Origin: IMCC2047 sp041395865
GTDB lineage: Bacteria > Pseudomonadota > Gammaproteobacteria > Pseudomonadales > IMCC2047
DNA: 64,000 bases
NCBI GenBank assembly: GCA_041395865.1
Contig: JAWKZQ010000004.1
Span: forward strand, 1-64,000
Direction of reading: 5' to 3'
A program made the position numbers and the translations under genes. Position 1 is the stretch's first letter. Every line of letters starts with the position of its first letter. This document shows, piece after piece, positions 9,483-17,657 of the stretch. Below the pieces are notes generated by a model that saw only the letters and a program-made list of their open reading frames with translations, made no database searches and was not told the DNA's origin.

Positions 9483-11909
9483 TTAATGCGTGCTGATCTG
9501 TTTTTTACCAGTCTTTTTCTTCGCCGGGCTTTTGATCTCCTCTTCCGTGGTTTCTTCCTCCGGGTTAGGCAGATATTGAAGCGCTATTTCCAACACCTCA
9601 TCAATCCACTTAACCGGGCGGATTTCCAAATCCGCTTTGATATTATCAGGGATTTCTTTCAGATCACGCTGATTTTCATCGGGAATAATAACCGTTTTAA
9701 TACCGCCGCGGTGAGCAGCCAGCAGTTTTTCTTTCAACCCGCCAATAGGTAAAACCTGCCCTCTCAGCGTGATTTCACCGGTCATCGCCACATCGGAGCG
9801 CACCGGAATATCGGTCAATACGGACACTAACGCTGTACACATACCGATACCTGCGCTTGGACCGTCTTTGGGTGTAGCACCTTCAGGCACATGGATATGC
9901 ACATCGTTCTTCTCATAGAACTCGTCATTAATGCCTAACGCTTTAGCTCTGTTACGAACCACCGTTAGCGCCGCCTGAATCGATTCCTGCATGACATCGC
10001 CGAGGGAGCCTGTCTTAATGACACGCCCTTTACCCGGCATGACAGCCGACTCGATAGTTAACAGCTCGCCGCCCACCTGCGTCCAGGCCAAACCTGTCAC
10101 CTGACCGACACGGTTTTCCTCTTCGGCGACACCATATTTGTGCTTCCGGACACCGGAAAAATCTTCCAGGTTTTCCGAATTAACCAGCAGCTTTTCGCTG
10201 GTTTTTTCGCCATCAAGGGCATTATTTTTAACAACTTTGCGGCACACCTTGGCAATTTCACGCTCCAATCCACGAACGCCTGCCTCGCGGGTGTAATAGC
10301 GAATCAGATCCAGGATTGCGCCATCGTCGAAAGCCAGTTCAGACTCATTCAGGCCGCTATTTTTAAGCTGCTTGGGAATCAGGTATCGCTTGGCGATATT
10401 CATTTTCTCATCCTCGGTATAACCGGGAATGCGAATGATCTCCATACGATCCAGCAGGGCTGGAGGAATATTCATGGAGTTAGAAGTACACACGAACATA
10501 ACCTCAGAAAGATCGTAATCAACCTCCAGATAATGGTCGTTGAACGTGTTGTTTTGCTCCGGATCCAGCACCTCCAGTAACGCTGAAGACGGGTCACCAC
10601 GGAAATCAGCCCCCATCTTGTCCACTTCATCAAGCAGGAACAGCGGGTTTTTTGCCTCGGCCTTGGACAGTTTCTGGATCAGTTTACCGGGCATGGAGCC
10701 GATATAGGTACGGCGGTGTCCACGAATTTCCGCTTCATCGCGCACGCCACCCAAAGCCATACGGATGTATTTCCGATTGGTTGCGCGGGCAATGGATTGG
10801 CCCAGCGATGTTTTACCCACACCCGGAGGACCAACCAGGCACAATACCGGCCCTTTAAGCTTGCGTACCCGCTTTTGGACGGCAAGGTACTCAAGGATAC
10901 GTTCCTTGACTTCATCCAGGCCATAGTGGTCATCGTTGAGAATCTGCTCAGCCTTAGCGAGGTCGTGACGCACACGACTGCGTTTCTTCCAGGGCACGCT
11001 CAGCATCCAGTCGATATAGCTTCGCACCACCGTTGCTTCAGCAGACATAGGCGACATGAGTTTCAGCTTATCCAGCTCGGCCAGCGTTTTCTTCTCGGCC
11101 TCTTCGCTCATACCTGCTTCTTTGATCCGCTTTTCCAGTCCTTCCACCTCATTGGGCACATCGTCAAGGTCGCCCATTTCCTTCTGGATCGCCTTCATCT
11201 GCTCATTCAGGTAGTATTCGCGCTGGCTTTTTTCCATCTGCTGTTTAACACGATTGCGAATACGCTTCTCAACCTTGAGCAGATCCAGCTCAGACTCCAT
11301 CAAACCAACCAGGTGCTCCAGCCGGTCACGCACATCGTTCATTTCCAGGATCTGTTGCTTATCTTCCACGGAAAGCGTCAGGTGCGACGCAATGGTATCC
11401 GCCAGTCGGCCCGCCTCTTCGATAGCGACAACCGAGGTTAAAATTTCTGAAGGGACTTTTTTGCTGATTTTTGCGTATTTTTCAAACTGGCTAATGACAG
11501 CGCGTATCAAAACCGCCTCTTCGGCTTCCGGCAACTGAGGGCAATCAAGCTCAGCCACCTGCGCGTTGCAGTAGCCTTCGGATTCTTCCATAGACAACAG
11601 CGTGGCACGATAACTACCCTCAACCAGTACCTTAACGGTACCATCCGGCAACTTCAAAAGCTGCAGGATCGAAGAAACGGTACCCGTAGTAAAGAGATCT
11701 TCCTCGGTCGGATCATCCTGGGAAGCATTTTTCTGCGCAACCAGAAAAATCTCTTTTTCAGACTCCATAGCCTGCTCAAGCGCTTTGATGGATTTTTCCC
11801 GCCCGACAAACAGTGGCGTAACCATGTTAGGGAATACCACCACATCACGCAGCGGCAACAGGGGTAACGCAAGGGAAACAGTTTCGTGGCTTTGGTTTTC
11901 TACGGTCAT
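9483..11909 (-). CDS. lon: ATP-dependent protease Lon
   Basis: Lon is a cytoplasmic AAA+ serine protease that removes misfolded and short-lived regulatory proteins. The 808-residue chain has the N-terminal substrate-binding domain (about 12-205, starting LPLLPLRDVVVFPNMV), a Walker A GPPGVGKTS near 358, and a C-terminal protease domain with the Ser in PKDGPSAGIGM near 680 and the partner Lys in GGLKEKLLAAHRGG about 43 residues later. The acidic/Lys-rich tail is typical. The gap of about 190 bases to clpX has a possible heat-shock promoter. Confidence 0.97.
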   Translation of the reverse strand: MTVENQSHETVSLALPLLPLRDVVVFPNMVTPLFVGREKSIKALEQAMESEKEIFLVAQKNASQDDPTEEDLFTTGTVSSILQLLKLPDGTVKVLVEGSYRATLLSMEESEGYCNAQVAELDCPQLPEAEEAVLIRAVISQFEKYAKISKKVPSEILTSVVAIEEAGRLADTIASHLTLSVEDKQQILEMNDVRDRLEHLVGLMESELDLLKVEKRIRNRVKQQMEKSQREYYLNEQMKAIQKEMGDLDDVPNEVEGLEKRIKEAGMSEEAEKKTLAELDKLKLMSPMSAEATVVRSYIDWMLSVPWKKRSRVRHDLAKAEQILNDDHYGLDEVKERILEYLAVQKRVRKLKGPVLCLVGPPGVGKTSLGQSIARATNRKYIRMALGGVRDEAEIRGHRRTYIGSMPGKLIQKLSKAEAKNPLFLLDEVDKMGADFRGDPSSALLEVLDPEQNNTFNDHYLEVDYDLSEVMFVCTSNSMNIPPALLDRMEIIRIPGYTEDEKMNIAKRYLIPKQLKNSGLNESELAFDDGAILDLIRYYTREAGVRGLEREIAKVCRKVVKNNALDGEKTSEKLLVNSENLEDFSGVRKHKYGVAEEENRVGQVTGLAWTQVGGELLTIESAVMPGKGRVIKTGSLGDVMQESIQAALTVVRNRAKALGINDEFYEKNDVHIHVPEGATPKDGPSAGIGMCTALVSVLTDIPVRSDVAMTGEITLRGQVLPIGGLKEKLLAAHRGGIKTVIIPDENQRDLKEIPDNIKADLEIRPVKWIDEVLEIALQYLPNPEEETTEEEIKSPAKKKTGKKQISTH

Positions 11910-11947
11910 GAATCGCTAACCTTTTCAACAAATCAGATGATGCTGTT

Positions 11948-11978
11948 AATAGTGGGGACGCCGCATCCAAAAAACAAC
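11948..11978 (-). promoter_or_regulatory. Possible sigma-32 (heat-shock) promoter of lon
   Basis: The minus strand reads GTTGTT, 15 bases, CCCCACTATT. This resembles the heat-shock consensus CTTGAA-N13-15-CCCCATNT in the -10 half, but the -35 half is weak. Heat-shock control of lon is known in enterobacteria; here it is an inference. Confidence 0.35.
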
Positions 11979-12044
11979 CCACGGACGCGCACCATCCAGC
12001 GATATTTTCGTCTTTTATGTCGGCCGACGTGACCGGGAGGTGAC

Positions 12045-12072
12045 AAAAAAAGAGGGCCGAAAGGCCCTCTTT
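12045..12072 (-). terminator. Intrinsic terminator of clpX
   Basis: A 10-bp stem (12049-12058 with 12063-12072) around a 4-base loop is followed on the minus strand by more T residues. It separates clpX from lon. Confidence 0.88.
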
Positions 12073-12096
12073 AGACGCGGTAAAAGGCTGGCCGCC

Positions 12097-13380
12097 CTAC
12101 TCTTTTCCTACCGCAACATTATTGTCGGGAGTCTGGTAAATCAGCAAGGGCTCTGTTCCGTCCGTGATCATTGACTCATCAATGACCACTTTGCTGATAT
12201 CGGTCTTGGAAGGGATTTCATACATGATATCCAACAATACCGACTCCAGAATAGAGCGCAGTCCCCGAGCTCCCGTTTTACGCTGCATGGCTTTTTGGGC
12301 CATGGCACGCAGGGCATCATCACGGAAATCGATTTCCACATTTTCCATGGCAAACAGTTTTTTATACTGCTTGGTCAGCGAGTTCTTCGGCTCTGTCAGG
12401 ATTTTAACCAGCGCATCCTCATCCAGCTCCGCCAGTGTAGCGATCACCGGCAAACGGCCCACAAATTCTGGGATCAAACCAAACTTAATCAAATCCTCTG
12501 GTTCGATATCCATCAGGGTTTCACTGATAGATTTCTGGTCATCCTTGCTCTTCACGGTCGCAGAAAAACCGATGCTGCTCTTCTCGGAACGATCGCGAAT
12601 CACCTGTTCCAGGCCAGCGAATGCACCGCCACAGATAAACAGGATATTCGAGGTATCCACCTGCAGGAATTCCTGCTGCGGGTGCTTACGTCCACCCTGT
12701 GGAGGAACCGAAGCCACCGTACCCTCGATCAATTTCAGCAGCGCCTGCTGAACACCCTCGCCGGAAACATCCCGGGTAATGGAAGGGTTATCAGACTTGC
12801 GGGAAATTTTGTCGATCTCGTCGATGTAAACAATACCGCGTTGCGCTTTATCTACATCGTAATCGCATTTCTGCAACAGCTTCTGGATGATGTTTTCTAC
12901 GTCCTCACCCACATAACCGGCTTCGGTCAGCGTGGTTGCATCGGCAATTGTGAAGGGAACATTCAGCATACGGGCCAAGGTTTCGGCCAGCAGGGTTTTA
13001 CCGCTACCCGTGGGACCAATCAACAGGATATTGCTCTTGCCCAGTTCGATATCGTCTTTAACATCTTCGGATTTGAGACGTTTGTAGTGGTTGTAAACAG
13101 CCACCGACAATACCACCTTGGCGCGATCCTGACCGATCACATAGTTATCCAGGTTTGCCTTGATTTCCTTGGGAGATGGAAGGCGGTCTTCGCTGTCTTC
13201 GGGATTTGCCTCCTCCATCTCTTCACGAATGATATCGTTACAAAGATCTACGCACTCATCACAGATGAATACAGAAGGCCCAGCAATCAGCTTACGCACC
13301 TCATGCTGGCTTTTACCGCAGAAGGAACAATATAGAAGTTTACCGTTATCATCTCCGTCGATGGTGTTCTCGTCGGACAT
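12097..13380 (-). CDS. clpX: ClpXP protease ATPase subunit ClpX
   Basis: ClpX is the AAA+ unfoldase that feeds tagged substrates into ClpP. The 427-residue protein has the N-terminal zinc-binding domain with Cys18, Cys21, Cys40 and Cys43, a Walker A GPTGSGKT near 124-131, a Walker B IDEIDKIS, the pore-loop GYVGEDVE, and the sensor region RKTGARGLRSI. It lies about 110 bases downstream of clpP in the normal order. The clpP-side gap has no clear terminator, so clpPX co-transcription is likely. Confidence 0.97.
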   Translation of the reverse strand: MSDENTIDGDDNGKLLYCSFCGKSQHEVRKLIAGPSVFICDECVDLCNDIIREEMEEANPEDSEDRLPSPKEIKANLDNYVIGQDRAKVVLSVAVYNHYKRLKSEDVKDDIELGKSNILLIGPTGSGKTLLAETLARMLNVPFTIADATTLTEAGYVGEDVENIIQKLLQKCDYDVDKAQRGIVYIDEIDKISRKSDNPSITRDVSGEGVQQALLKLIEGTVASVPPQGGRKHPQQEFLQVDTSNILFICGGAFAGLEQVIRDRSEKSSIGFSATVKSKDDQKSISETLMDIEPEDLIKFGLIPEFVGRLPVIATLAELDEDALVKILTEPKNSLTKQYKKLFAMENVEIDFRDDALRAMAQKAMQRKTGARGLRSILESVLLDIMYEIPSKTDISKVVIDESMITDGTEPLLIYQTPDNNVAVGKE

Positions 13381-13487
13381 TATGCTACCTCATTAAGGTT
13401 TGGGCGCCACAGCGGAGACGCACCAAACAATACCGATTAGTTTTATTCGTTGTTCTTAATAATACTGAAAAGACCAAATATTTGGAA

Positions 13488-14120
13488 TTATTCAGCGATC
13501 AGCCGATTTTCCATCACCTGGTCGATCAAACCGTACTCAACAGCTGTCGGACCATCCATAAAGTTATCGCGGTCAGTATCAGCGGCAATCTTCTCGATCG
13601 GCTGACCTGTATGTTTTGACAACACACGATTCAGTTTTTCACGGATCGTTAAAATTTCTTTGGTATGAATTTCAATGTCCGTTGCTTGGCCCTGAAATCC
13701 GCCCAGCGGCTGGTGGATCATCATGCGGGAATGAGGTAGGCAGTAACGCTTGCCGGTAGCGCCCCCTGCCAACAACAGCGCACCCATACTGGCTGCCTGG
13801 CCGATACACATGGTGCTAACATCGGGCTTGATAAACTGCATGGTGTCGTAGATGGACATACCCGCAGTAACCGAGCCGCCCGGCGAGTTAATATACAGGT
13901 GAATATCCTTATCCGGGTTTTCTGACTCCAGAAACAGCATCTGAGCAACAACCAGATTAGCCATATGATCCTCAACCGGACCGACCAGAAAAATCACCCG
14001 CTCCTTAAGAAGGCGAGAATAAATATCAAAGGAGCGCTCGCCACGGGCGGTTTGCTCGATGACGATAGGTACCAGTTGACTGACTAACTCTTGATTAATG
14101 GCCATTTCGTTATAATTCAT
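13488..14120 (-). CDS. clpP: ATP-dependent Clp protease proteolytic subunit ClpP
   Basis: This is the serine peptidase of the ClpXP/ClpAP machines. The 210-residue protein has the catalytic triad Ser111 (GQAASMGA), His136 (SRMMIHQPLGG) and Asp185 (DTDRDNF). The ATG at 14120 follows a GAGGAAC ribosome-binding site; a second ATG at residue 6 is possible. The N-terminal propeptide is short, as in enterobacterial ClpP. clpX lies downstream in the same direction, while clpA and clpS are at 26-29 kb. Confidence 0.97.
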   Translation of the reverse strand: MNYNEMAINQELVSQLVPIVIEQTARGERSFDIYSRLLKERVIFLVGPVEDHMANLVVAQMLFLESENPDKDIHLYINSPGGSVTAGMSIYDTMQFIKPDVSTMCIGQAASMGALLLAGGATGKRYCLPHSRMMIHQPLGGFQGQATDIEIHTKEILTIREKLNRVLSKHTGQPIEKIAADTDRDNFMDGPTAVEYGLIDQVMENRLIAE

Positions 14121-14230
14121 TCAGTTCCTCGTTATTCAAGCTGGTGGATTACCAGACCTCATAAATACTAGAACAAGATTGTACATTCGCCCATTTGAAA
14201 GCCCAGCTTTTTCGCAACGAAAATGGACTA

Positions 14231-14259
14231 AATAATAAATCGGGGCCATGAGGCCCCGA
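14231..14259 (-). terminator. Intrinsic terminator of tig
   Basis: On the minus strand an 8-bp GC-rich stem (TCGGGGCC/GGCCCCGA, 14252-14259 with 14240-14247) with a 4-base loop is followed by TTTATTATT, just after the tig stop. Confidence 0.82.
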
Positions 14260-14266
14260 CTTAATT

Positions 14267-15592
14267 TTATGACTCGGCGTCTTCTGCAGGTGCCGGCGGG
14301 TTCATCACATCCTGATAACTTCCCTTAACCTCTTTGACCTTGACAGTTTCAAGAAGCTTTTCGATCACCAGATCTTCCAGCGCAACGGTCTGGAAATGCT
14401 GAAGCTGTTGTTCGTTAGCGTAAACATGAGAAATAATTTCTTCCTTGTCCTCATAGTTTTCCGCGAAATCTTCAATGACGGAACGAACCTGCTCGTCACT
14501 GACAGACAGCTCGTTATCCTGAATGAACTTTTGAATAACCAGGCCGCTGGCAACACGCTTCTCGGCGCGATCCTTGAACAGTTCGGCTGGGAACATAGAA
14601 GGATCGATTTGCTGTTGTCCGCCACCGAACTGCTGAACCATCTGTTGGCGCAGGTTGTTAATTTCATCGTCAACCAATGCGCTTGGAATAGCAATCTCGT
14701 GCGCATCGACAATCGCGTCGATAAGATGGCTCTTAACCTGGTTTTTCAGGGCGCCTTCCAGTGCGTTTTCCATACTCTCACGCAGTTGGGAGCGGAATGC
14801 CTCTTCGCCGCCTTCAGTCACACCGTATTTTGCAAAAAACTCGTCATTCAGCTCAGCAGGTGCTGGTTTGAAGGATTTTTTTACATTAACGGTAAACTGA
14901 ACCGCTTTTCCGGCCAGTTCTTCTGAATGGTAGTTCTCAGGAAAAGTCAGGTCCAGAACACGCTCTTCACCAGGCTTGGCACCCAGAAGACCGTCTTCAA
15001 AACCCGGAATCATCGTTTTGGAACCCAGGATTAAAGGCGTTTCGTCAGAGCTGCCGCCTTCAAAAACTTCACCATCGAGCTTGCCTTCAAAGGAGATCAC
15101 AACCTGATCGCCCTCTTTCGCAGCACGCTTGGTGCTTTTCATTTCCTGCTGCTGTTCTTGAAGCTGTGTGATCTGCTCGTCAACGTCTTTGTCTTCAACC
15201 TGCGCCAGGGTCTTTTCAACTTCGATTTTGCTGAGGTCGGTAAACTCGATTTCAGGGAATACTTCAAAGGTCGCTGTGTACTCCAGATCCTTACCGGCTT
15301 CCAGCGCTTTTGGCTCAATGCTTGGCTGGCCGACAGGGTTCAGCTTTTCCTGGGTTACCGCCTCGTAGAAAGACTGGCGCATCACCTCACCCAGTACTTC
15401 CTGACGAATACCGGCGCCATAGCGCTGCTTAACAACTTTCAAAGGCACTTTGCCCGGTCTAAAACCATCAATGCGTGCTCGTTTAGCAGTCTCTTTCAGG
15501 CGGCCTTCGACTTCCGACTCAACACGTTCGGCAGGCACGCCAATGGTTAAACGGCGTTCGATTGAGCTAAGGTTTTCAACTGAAACTTGCAT
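14267..15592 (-). CDS. tig: Trigger factor
   Basis: Trigger factor is a ribosome-bound chaperone with peptidyl-prolyl isomerase activity that meets nascent chains at the exit tunnel. The start is the ATG at 15592 (MQVSVENLSSIERRL), preceded by an AGAGGAAC ribosome-binding site; the frame continues 10 codons upstream, but trigger factors begin at MQVSVE. The 441-residue chain has the ribosome-docking domain (with FRPGKVP near 45), an FKBP-type domain at about 160-245 (GDQVVISFEGKLDGEVFEGG) and the C-terminal cradle. It starts 52 bases after the tRNA-Leu gene with no visible terminator between, so readthrough from the tRNA promoter is plausible. Confidence 0.96.
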   Translation of the reverse strand: MQVSVENLSSIERRLTIGVPAERVESEVEGRLKETAKRARIDGFRPGKVPLKVVKQRYGAGIRQEVLGEVMRQSFYEAVTQEKLNPVGQPSIEPKALEAGKDLEYTATFEVFPEIEFTDLSKIEVEKTLAQVEDKDVDEQITQLQEQQQEMKSTKRAAKEGDQVVISFEGKLDGEVFEGGSSDETPLILGSKTMIPGFEDGLLGAKPGEERVLDLTFPENYHSEELAGKAVQFTVNVKKSFKPAPAELNDEFFAKYGVTEGGEEAFRSQLRESMENALEGALKNQVKSHLIDAIVDAHEIAIPSALVDDEINNLRQQMVQQFGGGQQQIDPSMFPAELFKDRAEKRVASGLVIQKFIQDNELSVSDEQVRSVIEDFAENYEDKEEIISHVYANEQQLQHFQTVALEDLVIEKLLETVKVKEVKGSYQDVMNPPAPAEDAES

Positions 15593-15644
15593 GAGGTTCC
15601 TCTTTGGATCGGGATGCGTCAAAACGGGAGGTTAAACTAAAAAA

Positions 15645-15729
15645 TGGTGCGGATGGAGAGACTCGAACTCTCACGCCTCGCGGCACCAGAACCTAAATCT
15701 GGCGTGTATACCAATTTCACCACATCCGC
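15645..15729 (-). tRNA. tRNA-Leu (anticodon UAG)
   Basis: An 85-base class II tRNA with a long variable arm. The acceptor stem GCGGATG pairs with CATCCGC, the anticodon loop carries TAG, the T-arm has GTTCGAG, and the CCA end is encoded. It is the last of four tRNA genes transcribed leftward. Confidence 0.96.
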
Positions 15730-15825
15730 ATATATGAATGTTCTCTTAGTGTTTAATTTGGTACGAGGCTCTTACAGCGGCTGAGAGCGGCAATAGTCCG
15801 CCTTAGTGTCTGATGTCGGGAAGAA

Positions 15826-15901
15826 TGGGGTGGGCGATGGGGCTCGAACCCACGACCACCGGAATCACAATCCGGGGCTCTACCAACTGAGCTACGCCCA
15901 C
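15826..15901 (-). tRNA. tRNA-His (anticodon GUG)
   Basis: A cloverleaf with acceptor GTGGGCG/CGCCCAC, anticodon GTG, T-arm GTTCGAG and encoded CCA. The base just upstream on the minus strand (15902) is G, which can supply the G-1 needed by histidyl-tRNA synthetase, pairing with C73. Confidence 0.96.
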
Positions 15902-15940
15902 CACTAATTCTTCTACCAACTTGCCCGGCTGCCCGGTTAT

Positions 15941-16017
15941 TGGCACGCCCGGCAGGACTCGAACCTGCAACCCTCGGCTTAGAAGGCCGATGCTCTATCC
16001 GGTTGAGCTACGGGCGC
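15941..16017 (-). tRNA. tRNA-Arg (anticodon UCU)
   Basis: A 77-base tRNA with acceptor GCGCCCG, anticodon loop CTTCTAA (anticodon TCT, reading AGA/AGG), T-arm GTTCGAG and encoded CCA. Confidence 0.96.
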
Positions 16018-16066
16018 AAATAACGCCCTAATGCTGACTAGGTAGGGCATTAAGGTGCATAAAAAT

Positions 16067-16143
16067 TGGTCGGGGTAGAGAGATTCGAACTCCCGACATC
16101 CTGCTCCCAAAGCAGGCGCGCTACCAGACTGCGCTATACCCCG
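16067..16143 (-). tRNA. tRNA-Pro (anticodon UGG)
   Basis: A 77-base tRNA with acceptor CGGGGTA, anticodon loop TTTGGGA (anticodon TGG), T-arm GTTCGAA and encoded CCA. It is the first gene of the tRNA operon, about 40 bases after the predicted transcription start. Confidence 0.96.
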
Positions 16144-16187
16144 ACGGCTTTCACATTAACGTTGCTGTCTCAGCGAAAGAGGGCCGC

Positions 16188-16216
16188 ATATTACTCAGCG
16201 AAACGCCCCCCGTCAA
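16188..16216 (-). promoter_or_regulatory. Promoter of the Pro-Arg-His-Leu tRNA operon
   Basis: The minus strand reads TTGACG (16211-16216), 17 bases, TAATAT (16188-16193), followed by a GC-rich stretch GCGGCCC. A near-consensus sigma-70 promoter with a GC-rich discriminator is typical of stringently controlled stable-RNA operons (family knowledge). The predicted start is near 16181. Confidence 0.8.
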
Positions 16217-16259
16217 CCATTGAAACAGATAATTTTACCCTTCAGATCACTCCGCTTAT

Positions 16260-17654
16260 CTACGAGGTCTGCCGGCGCCAACTGGTGCCCTCACGACCGT
16301 CGTCCAGCAGAATACCCATCTCGATCAGTTGATCGCGAATCTCATCCGCCCGTGACCAGTTTTTCTCGGCGCGTGCCGCATTGCGCTCAGCGATTAATTG
16401 CTCAACCGCTTCGGCACTGACCTCGCCTTCACCGGCCCCCTGCAGAAACACCTCGGGGTCCTGTTGAAGAATTCCCAGGGCACCGCCCAGTTCTTTTAGC
16501 AACTCCACCTGGGCAAGCGTTGCGGTTCCACCGCGATTGATTTCTCGAGCCAGCTCAAACAAAACCGCCAATGCCTCGGGTGTATTGAAGTCATCGTTCA
16601 TCGCCGATTCAAAACGAATCCTGAATTCCGTTGTAGACTCCGCCTGCTCCGGGACATCAACAGCGGCAAAATCGGCAGCGTTACGCAAGGTCGTATAGAA
16701 ACGCTCCAGCGCCTGCTGCGCCTGTTTCAGGCTATCCTCAGAGTAGTTAATGGCACTGCGGTAGTGACTGGCAACCAGGAAATAGCGCACCACTTCCGGG
16801 TTATATTTTTCCAGCACTTCACGGATCGTGAAAAAATTACCCAGCGACTTGGACATTTTTTCGTTGTCGACGCGCACCGCACCGGCATGCATCCAGGTGT
16901 TGACGTATTTCTGCCCCGTCGCCGCCTCAGACTGCGCAATCTCGTTTTCATGATGGGGAAACTTTAAATCAGGGCCGCCACCATGAATATCAAAGGTATT
17001 ACCAAGACAACAGGTGCTCATGGCCGAACATTCAATGTGCCAACCCGGGCGCCCGGGACCCCAGGGAGAATCCCAGAAAGCCTCACCCGGCTTGGCGGAT
17101 TTCCAAAGCACGAAATCCAAGGGGTTTTCCTTGAATTCATCCACCTCGATACGCGCCCCGGCCCGCAATTCATCCACATTGCGCTTACTGAGTTTACCGT
17201 ACCCTTCGAATTGATCGATCCGGTAATAAACGTCGCCATTGGCAGCGGCATAGGCAAAGCCCTTGTCAATCAGGGTTTGCACCATCTTTAAAATGTTATC
17301 GATATGCTCGGTGGCACGCGGCTCACTACTCGGCGGCAGTACATTGAGGGCACGCTCGTCCTCATGCATTGCATCAATAAAGCGTGCGGTCAGCTCGTGA
17401 TAGGCCTCGCCATTTTCGTTCGCGCGATTAAAAATCTTGTCATCTACATCCGTGATGTTACGAATGTAGTTCACCTCGTAGCCCTGCTGGCGCAGGTAGC
17501 GGGTAATGACGTCAAAGGCCACCATCACACGGGCATGTCCAATGTGACAGTAATCGTAAACCGTCATGCCACAGACATACATGCTGACCTTGCCGTCAAC
17601 CAGCGGTTTAAACGGCTCTTTTGTTCCCGTCAGAGAATTATAAATCTGCAGCAC
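16260..17654 (-). CDS. cysS: Cysteinyl-tRNA synthetase
   Basis: Class I synthetase that charges tRNA-Cys. The 464-residue protein has the HIGH motif at 37-40 (DYCHIGHARV), the zinc-binding Cys28 in MYVCGMTVYD with further ligands in WHIECSAMS and HHENEIAQSE, and the KMSKS motif near 266-270 (EKMSKSLGN). It begins 3 bases after the glnS stop, so the two synthetase genes form one operon. The gap after it carries the tRNA promoter reading the same way. Confidence 0.96.
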   Translation of the reverse strand: MLQIYNSLTGTKEPFKPLVDGKVSMYVCGMTVYDYCHIGHARVMVAFDVITRYLRQQGYEVNYIRNITDVDDKIFNRANENGEAYHELTARFIDAMHEDERALNVLPPSSEPRATEHIDNILKMVQTLIDKGFAYAAANGDVYYRIDQFEGYGKLSKRNVDELRAGARIEVDEFKENPLDFVLWKSAKPGEAFWDSPWGPGRPGWHIECSAMSTCCLGNTFDIHGGGPDLKFPHHENEIAQSEAATGQKYVNTWMHAGAVRVDNEKMSKSLGNFFTIREVLEKYNPEVVRYFLVASHYRSAINYSEDSLKQAQQALERFYTTLRNAADFAAVDVPEQAESTTEFRIRFESAMNDDFNTPEALAVLFELAREINRGGTATLAQVELLKELGGALGILQQDPEVFLQGAGEGEVSAEAVEQLIAERNAARAEKNWSRADEIRDQLIEMGILLDDGREGTSWRRQTS

Positions 17655-17657
17655 GCC

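Noticed and set aside
12295..13335. Long plus-strand frame of 346 codons opposite clpX
   Set aside because: It lies wholly antisense to a strongly conserved gene and looks like no known protein; the long frame follows from codon usage of clpX.
16066..16332. Plus-strand open frame beginning MVGVERFELPTSCSQSR
   Set aside because: It is the well-known false protein read antisense through a tRNA gene (here tRNA-Pro); its first part is the complement of the tRNA.
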